Assembly: GCA_019242065.1 (NCBI GenBank)
Contig: JAFAWJ010000060.1
Location: 1 to 10,933, forward strand
DNA length: 10,933 bases
DNA from: Chloroflexota bacterium
GTDB lineage: Bacteria; Chloroflexota; UBA6077; CF-72
Reading direction: 5' to 3'
The position numbers and the translations under genes were made by a program. This document shows, piece after piece, positions 6,941-10,933 of the stretch (position 1 is the stretch's first letter; the number at the start of each line of letters is the position of its first letter). The notes under the pieces were generated by a model. The model was not told the origin of the DNA, did no database searches, and worked only from the letters and a program-made list of their open reading frames with translations.

Positions 6941-8047
6941 TCAGTTGGTCGGCATGATCACGCCCCGCGCGTTTTCGCCGCGGCTCAGCGCGTCGAACGC
7001 GTCGTTGATCGACTCCAACGGGTACGTGCGCGTAATCATGCCATCCAGCTTGAGCGCGCCGCGCTGATAAAAGTCCACCAGGCGCGGAAAGTCGACCGCT
7101 GGTCGCGTCGAGCCGTAGAAGCAGCCTTTGACCACCTTCTCTTCGCCGGCGATGGTGGCAGGAATCGGGATCTCCGTACCCGTCGGGGCCATGCCGACGA
7201 CAACGGCGGTGCCGCCACGCCGCACCGCGTCGTAGCACGCGCGCGAGACCCGCGCGTCGCCAATCGCATCGAACGCGTAGTCGACGCCCTGGCCGTCGGT
7301 CAGCTCACGGATGGCTTCGACGGCGTTGTCGCGCCCCGCATTGATGGTATGCGTGGCGCCGAAGCTACTGGCGTAGTCGAGTTTGTTGTCGAGCAGGTCG
7401 ACCGCGATAATGCGGCTGGCGTTGGCCAGGACGGCACCCTGCACCACGTTGAGGCCCACGCCACCTGTGGCGAAGACGGCGACGGTGGAGCCGGGCTCGA
7501 CCGCGGCGGTGTTCAGTACCGCGCCCACCCCGGTCATCACCGCGCAGCCCATCAGCGCCGCGGCGGTCAGCGGCACGTCGGCGGGGATAGGAATCGCTGC
7601 CGATTCGTGGACCACGCTGTACTCGGCGAACGAGGACATGCCGCGGCCGAAGCAGTTGAGCTCCTGGTCGCCTTTGCGGTGACGGCGGGTGCCGTCGTGG
7701 AACTTGCCGGGCGGGCAGATCATCTCGCTGCACAGGTTCGGACGGCCAATGGTGCACATGCGGCAGCGGCCGCAATTCGGAGCGAACGAGAGGATGACGT
7801 GGTCGCCTGGGCGCGTGGTGCGCACGTTCGAGCCGACCTTTTCCACGATTCCCGCGGCTTCGTGACCCAGAATCATCGGCAAGGGGTAACCCGCGCCGTG
7901 CCAGGTGCCGTCCATGACGTGGTAGTCGCTGTGGCAGGCGCCGGTGGCCTCGACGCGCACCAGGACCTCGTCGTCTCGCGGACCGTCGAGCGAGACGTCT
8001 TCGATTTGCAGTGGTGTGTTGGCCTCGTACAGGACCGCTCCGCGCAC
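6941..8047 (-). CDS. Zinc-dependent alcohol dehydrogenase, class III-like (MDR superfamily)
   Basis: NAD(P)-dependent oxidoreductase of the medium-chain dehydrogenase family, 368 residues. The N-terminal GroES-like domain carries the catalytic zinc ligands Cys38 (in GACHSD) and His61-Glu62 (GHE), with Cys167 in MGCAVMTG. The structural zinc site is Cys91, Cys94, Cys97 and Cys105. The Rossmann domain has TGGVGLN (193-199) and Asp216 at the end of the second strand, which favours NAD over NADP. An insertion at about 110-140 (KFHDGT...CFGRGMSSFAEY) is typical of class III and NDMA-dependent type enzymes. The substrate cannot be told from sequence; simple alcohols or a thiol-formaldehyde adduct are both possible. 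The ATG at 8047 has a strong GGGGGTGA Shine-Dalgarno. The gene is divergent from the lipoprotein gene and is followed by the DUF2277 gene. Confidence 0.93.
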   Translation of the reverse strand: MRGAVLYEANTPLQIEDVSLDGPRDDEVLVRVEATGACHSDYHVMDGTWHGAGYPLPMILGHEAAGIVEKVGSNVRTTRPGDHVILSFAPNCGRCRMCTIGRPNLCSEMICPPGKFHDGTRRHRKGDQELNCFGRGMSSFAEYSVVHESAAIPIPADVPLTAAALMGCAVMTGVGAVLNTAAVEPGSTVAVFATGGVGLNVVQGAVLANASRIIAVDLLDNKLDYASSFGATHTINAGRDNAVEAIRELTDGQGVDYAFDAIGDARVSRACYDAVRRGGTAVVVGMAPTGTEIPIPATIAGEEKVVKGCFYGSTRPAVDFPRLVDFYQRGALKLDGMITRTYPLESINDAFDALSRGENARGVIMPTN

Positions 8048-8078
8048 GTGTCACCCCCGTTGGTGATGTCTGGGACTC

Positions 8079-8084
8079 ATCATA
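8079..8084 (-). promoter_or_regulatory. Candidate -10 box for the alcohol dehydrogenase gene
   Basis: On the minus strand, TATGAT lies 31 bases upstream of the ATG at 8047, close to the sigma-70 consensus TATAAT. No good -35 hexamer is visible 16-18 bases upstream (gagacc there), so it may need an activator. This is a pattern match only. Confidence 0.3.
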
Positions 8085-8110
8085 TCGCCGCCGAGCAACG
8101 CGGTCTCGAC

Positions 8111-8132
8111 CTGGGAACAACCTGGGGACAAC
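8111..8132. repeat. 11-bp tandem direct repeat in the divergent promoter region
   Basis: CTGGGAACAAC is followed at once by CTGGGGACAAC, 10 of 11 bases identical. The pair lies between the divergent dehydrogenase and lipoprotein genes, 27 bases beyond the TATGAT box and 86 bases before the lipoprotein start. With an 11-bp period, both copies would face the same side of the helix, as expected for cooperative protein binding. The regulatory role is inferred. Confidence 0.45.
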
Positions 8133-8200
8133 ATTGATCGGGCAGGCGTCGTACTCTTCGCGCACCACTTCGTGTGGCCCGCATCTACACCACGCATCCT

Positions 8201-8209
8201 GGGGAGAGG
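8201..8209 (+). promoter_or_regulatory. Ribosome-binding site deciding the lipoprotein start
   Basis: GGGGAGAGG lies 8 bases before the GTG at 8218. It supports starting there rather than at the much earlier in-frame ATG at 8011, which would read through the dehydrogenase start region and give an unrelated N-terminus. Confidence 0.65.
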
Positions 8210-8217
8210 CAAGCGGC

Positions 8218-8913
8218 GTGATCAGCACTACGTTTTCGAGGCGTCGGGCAATGGTCCTGGCGGCGGGCGCCGTCGGCGTCACAGTAGCGGCGGGCTGCGT
8301 TCGCCCGTCGGCGTCAGGCACGGGGAGTCGCATCGTGACACCGCCAACCGAGGGGCCCACCGACGAGCCGTTGAAGCCGCGCAACTGGAGGACGACGTCG
8401 GTCAAGATCGGCAGCGACTACACCAGTCTGGCGTCGCTGGACTCACCGCAGACCCTGCAGTTGCCGAGCGCACAGATCCCGTTCATCGCCAGGATCACGT
8501 TCCATGCTCCGGCCGAGGCGCGGCTGGTCATGCTCGGGCTGTACTATGACCGCAGCGACCAGAATCCGGATGCCAAGAACATTATGACGGGCGGTACGCT
8601 GGGATTGCTGCGCATCAGCGATCTGGACGCCGCGCTGACGTCGAGCTCCGGCCCGGTCGAGAGCGTCACCTCGGCGAATGTGAGCACCGCTGAGCTCAAC
8701 TGGTTCATGGACAACCGGCTGAAGATGGTCGAACAGATGAAGTCGTCGGCCCAGGGGGTGCAACTGAGCCAGACGTACGACAGCAACTTCACGACGCGGG
8801 CGCGGCCACCGGACGGAACGCCGTGCGCGCTGGTGCTGACCGGTGGCAAGTACCAGGGCGCGGACGTGCCGTTCACCGTCTTCGCGCAGCAGCTCGTGTT
8901 CGTCTCGTCGTAG
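8218..8913 (+). CDS. Predicted exported lipoprotein of unknown function
   Basis: A 231-residue product from GTG 8218. The N-terminus has a Ser-Arg-Arg-Arg motif (7-10), a hydrophobic run of Ala/Val/Gly (about 11-25) and Ala-Ala-Gly-Cys with Cys27. This suggests export, possibly by the Tat route, and lipidation on Cys27. The lipobox is loose (Ala at -3). A Ser/Thr/Pro/Gly linker follows (about 28-50). The mature domain (about 55-231) mixes beta-like segments (IPFIARITFHAP, ARLVMLGLYYD, PFTVFAQQLVFVS) with a helix near 160-175 (STAELNWFMDNRLKMVEQM). I do not recognise the domain. Three in-frame TAG codons follow one another at 8911, 8917 and 8929 within a TCG/TAG tract. The MetE-like gene begins 36 bases later on the same strand, so the two may be co-transcribed. 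Confidence 0.82.
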   Translation: MISTTFSRRRAMVLAAGAVGVTVAAGCVRPSASGTGSRIVTPPTEGPTDEPLKPRNWRTTSVKIGSDYTSLASLDSPQTLQLPSAQIPFIARITFHAPAEARLVMLGLYYDRSDQNPDAKNIMTGGTLGLLRISDLDAALTSSSGPVESVTSANVSTAELNWFMDNRLKMVEQMKSSAQGVQLSQTYDSNFTTRARPPDGTPCALVLTGGKYQGADVPFTVFAQQLVFVSS

Positions 8914-8932
8914 TCGTAGTCGTCGTCCTAGC

Positions 8933-8942
8933 GGAGGAGGAG
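8933..8942 (+). promoter_or_regulatory. Strong ribosome-binding site for the first MetE-like gene
   Basis: GGAGGAGGAG ends 7 bases before the GTG at 8950. It is one of the strongest Shine-Dalgarno matches in the window and fixes that GTG as the start, which also gives the family-typical THVGSLPRP near the N-terminus. Confidence 0.7.
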
Positions 8943-8949
8943 CGGACCT

Positions 8950-10128
8950 GTGCAGCGGAGTGGTGATCGAATTCTGACGACACACGTTGGCAGTCTGCCG
9001 CGACCGGTCGAGCTCGACGACGCGTTCGAGCACCGCGACTCCGACTCAGCTGGGTACGCCCGCATGCTGGAACAATCCGTCAGCGCAGTCGTGAACCGAC
9101 AGGTCGAAGTTGGTGTCGACGTGGTCAACGATGGCGAATTCGACAAGTCCAGCTGGACCGGCTACCTCACCGAGCGGCTGGGTGGCTTTGAAGCACGACC
9201 GATGCCGCCAGATGCGCAGGTGCTGCGTGGCAAGGACCGGCAGGATTTCGCCGAGTATTACGGGCAGGCCGCACGCGCTGGAACGCTGTGGTATCTACCT
9301 GACGGTCGTCTGCGCACGCCGGCTCCGCCGACGCAGTGGGTGTGCACCGCGCCCATCACCTATACGGGTCAGGCGGCGCTGCAGCGCGACGTCGACAACC
9401 TCCTGCATGCGCTGCAGGGGGTGCGCATCACCGAGGCCTTCCTGCCGGTGGCGGCGCCCGCCAGCGTCGAACCGGGGCGTGTCAACGAACACTACGCCTC
9501 AGAAGAAGCCTTCGTGTACGCGCTGGCCGACGCGCTGAGCGTCGAATATCAAACCATTGCCAATGCCGGATTGCTGCTCCAGGTCGACGATGCGTTCATC
9601 CCCTACAACTACGATCGCTTTCTGGCCGAAGGTAAGTCGCTCGAGGAGTATCTGAAGCACTGTGAGCTGCGCATCGAAGCCCTGAACTATGCGTTGCGGG
9701 CGGTTCCGGAGGACAGAATCCGCTACCACATCTGCTGGGGCAGCTGGCACGGGCCGCACTCCAGCGACGTGCCGCTCACGGACATCGTCCATCTCATGCT
9801 GCGCGTCAAGGCGCAGGCGTACCTGTTCGAGGCGGGCAACGTGCGCCACGAGCACGAGTACCACATCTGGGAGGACGTCAAGCTACCGGAGGGCAAGATC
9901 CTCGTGCCGGGCGTGGTCAGCCATGCCACCAACGTGCTGGAGCATCCGCGGCTGGTGGCGGAGCGGATCGATCGCTTTGCGCGGCGCGTGGGCAAGCGGA
10001 ATGTGATGGGTGGCACTGACTGTGGACTGGGGGGCCGGGTGCATCCGCAGCTGGTGTGGGCCAAGCTGCAAGTCCTTGCGGAAGGCGCCGCGCTGGCGAG
10101 CCAGTCGACGGCGCCACTCGGCGTTTAG
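8950..10128 (+). CDS. MetE-like zinc methyltransferase (cobalamin-independent methionine synthase II family)
   Basis: A 392-residue protein corresponding to the C-terminal catalytic barrel of MetE without the MetE N-terminal domain. It begins with THVGSLPRP (11-19) and has VVNDGEFD (58-65). The zinc site typical of MetE is complete: His260 and Cys262 in YHICWGSWHGPH, Glu294 in YLFEAGN and Cys358 in GGTDCG. This supports thiol activation by zinc and transfer of a methyl or alkyl group to or from a thiol. Stand-alone MetE-like proteins include core-MetE methionine synthases and epoxyalkane:coenzyme M transferase-type enzymes, so the true substrate is open. Where MetE has Gln-Ile-Asp-Glu-Pro, this protein has Gln-Val-Asp-Asp-Ala (211-215), while its neighbour keeps the usual form. 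It is probably co-transcribed with the lipoprotein gene and ends one base from the stop of a convergent paralogue. Confidence 0.88.
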   Translation: MQRSGDRILTTHVGSLPRPVELDDAFEHRDSDSAGYARMLEQSVSAVVNRQVEVGVDVVNDGEFDKSSWTGYLTERLGGFEARPMPPDAQVLRGKDRQDFAEYYGQAARAGTLWYLPDGRLRTPAPPTQWVCTAPITYTGQAALQRDVDNLLHALQGVRITEAFLPVAAPASVEPGRVNEHYASEEAFVYALADALSVEYQTIANAGLLLQVDDAFIPYNYDRFLAEGKSLEEYLKHCELRIEALNYALRAVPEDRIRYHICWGSWHGPHSSDVPLTDIVHLMLRVKAQAYLFEAGNVRHEHEYHIWEDVKLPEGKILVPGVVSHATNVLEHPRLVAERIDRFARRVGKRNVMGGTDCGLGGRVHPQLVWAKLQVLAEGAALASQSTAPLGV

Positions 10129-10129
10129 C

Positions 10130-10933
10130 TCAGCTGGATCTGCCCCACAGACGGTCGGAGGCGAGGCGGGCGCCTTCGGACATGGAGCGCAGTTTGGCCC
10201 ACACGATTTCGGGGTGGCCAACGCGCGAACCAATGCCGCAGTCGGTGCCAGTCTGCACATTCTCCTTGCCGACGACGCTGGCGTAATGGACGAGTCGCTC
10301 GGCGACCACCTCGGGATGCTCGACCAGGTCCGTGGCGTGACTGATGACGCCTGGCATCAGAATCCGGCCCTCGGGCAGCTTGACGTCTTCCCATACGCGC
10401 CACTCGTGCTGGTGACGGACGTTGGCGGCCTCGATCGAATAGCACTGCGCGTTGATACGCGTAAGGAGATCCGCGATGTATTTCAGCTCGACGTCGTGGA
10501 CGTGAGGCCGATGGCCGCTGCCCCAACACGCGTGGAAGCGGATCTGGTCTTCCGGCAGTCCGTCCAGGGCATGATTGATGATCTGGACGTAGAACTCCAG
10601 CAGCTTGCGATATTCTTCGATCGTGTAGTCGGGGTAGAACATCCACGCGGTGAAGAAGTTGGGTTCGTCGATCTGGACGATCAGACCGCCGTCGGTGATC
10701 GCGCGGTATTCCTCGCGGACGGCTTCGGCGACGGCCGAGAGATACGCTTCTTCGGTCGGGTAGTATTCGTTGTGGAGCCCCGCGCCCAGGCTGACCGGGC
10801 CGAGCGCGGCGATGAAGCCCTCGACGTCCTTGCCGGCGATGGCGGCCTTGAGGTTGGCGACGTCGTGCTGGATCTTGTCCTGGCCGGTGTACTTCACCGG
10901 GCTGGTGCAGACGCGCTGAGTAGTGGGTTGCGG
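10130..10933 (-). CDS. MetE-like zinc methyltransferase, paralogue (5' end outside window)
   Basis: Second member of the same family as the preceding gene, on the opposite strand and cut by the right edge. The frame stays open to base 10933; the GTG at 10897 is internal, because the residues before it (TTQRVCTSPVKYTG) match the paralogue's TQWVCTAPITYTG. About 267 residues are visible. The zinc ligands are present: His and Cys in FHACWGSGHRPH, Glu in YSIEAANVRH and Cys in TGTDCG. It keeps Gln-Ile-Asp-Glu-Pro, the usual MetE form at a position where the other copy differs. The region after the Glu ligand, through WEDVKLPEG and ISHATD to GTDCG, is very similar to the paralogue; the region before it is more divergent. 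The product is probably soluble. The substrate is unknown. Confidence 0.87.
   Translation of the reverse strand, partial: PQPTTQRVCTSPVKYTGQDKIQHDVANLKAAIAGKDVEGFIAALGPVSLGAGLHNEYYPTEEAYLSAVAEAVREEYRAITDGGLIVQIDEPNFFTAWMFYPDYTIEEYRKLLEFYVQIINHALDGLPEDQIRFHACWGSGHRPHVHDVELKYIADLLTRINAQCYSIEAANVRHQHEWRVWEDVKLPEGRILMPGVISHATDLVEHPEVVAERLVHYASVVGKENVQTGTDCGIGSRVGHPEIVWAKLRSMSEGARLASDRLWGRSS

Noticed and set aside
6743..8137. 464-codon open frame on the plus strand across the dehydrogenase
   Set aside because: It is antisense to a gene with complete zinc and Rossmann motifs, and its translation is rich in Arg/His/Ala without recognisable domains. High-GC genes commonly leave such frames open.
10121..10197. 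tRNA-like A-box (TTTAGCTCAGCTGG) near 10124-10137
   Set aside because: No matching T-arm (GGTTCGA-type B-box) or acceptor pairing follows, and the bases are explained by the two convergent stop codons and the end of the minus-strand MetE-like gene.
1..10933. CRISPR array, insertion sequence, integrase or attachment site
   Set aside because: No regularly spaced repeats, transposase-like or integrase-like frames, or flanking inverted/direct repeats were seen on either strand.

Overview
This is a high-GC bacterial window with tightly packed genes. The composition, GTG/TTG starts, eukaryote-type (class II) glutamine synthetase, DUF2277 protein and paired stand-alone MetE-like catalytic domains suggest a soil or aquatic Chloroflexota or a deep Actinomycetota lineage. 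That placement is inference; no rRNA or tRNA is present to settle it.

Layout, left to right. (1) 1-786, plus strand: the C-terminal part of a membrane protein of unknown function, cut by the window edge. (2) 803-6534, minus strand: a nitrogen-assimilation block, transcribed right to left as ureA, ureB, ureC, ureF, ureG, ureD, a possible 80-residue ORF, then glnII. The six urease genes overlap or nearly abut at every junction. glnII lies behind a 110-base gap that holds a perfect 17-bp palindrome. (3) 6650-8047, minus strand: a zinc alcohol dehydrogenase gene and, 15 bases after it, a DUF2277 gene, both upstream of the urease genes. A weak terminator-like hairpin lies between the two blocks. 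(4) 8048-8217: a divergent intergenic region with a candidate -10 box for the dehydrogenase and an 11-bp tandem repeat. (5) 8218-10128, plus strand: a predicted lipoprotein, then a MetE-like zinc methyltransferase. (6) 10130-10933, minus strand: a second MetE-like paralogue facing the first tail to tail with one base between the stop codons, cut by the right edge.

How the genes fit together. Urease releases ammonia from urea, UreF/UreG/UreD load nickel into the apoenzyme, and glutamine synthetase captures the ammonia as glutamine. The block therefore reads as a urea-to-glutamine module. No ureE (nickel metallochaperone) or nickel transporter is present here; UreF carries an unusual run of four histidines. 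The role of the dehydrogenase/DUF2277 pair and of the MetE-like pair cannot be assigned from sequence alone. I see no mobile element, CRISPR array, tRNA or rRNA. The items most worth a second look are the glnII-upstream palindrome, the small repeat-containing ORF after ureD, the UreF His run, the convergent MetE-like pair and the tandem repeat in the divergent promoter region.
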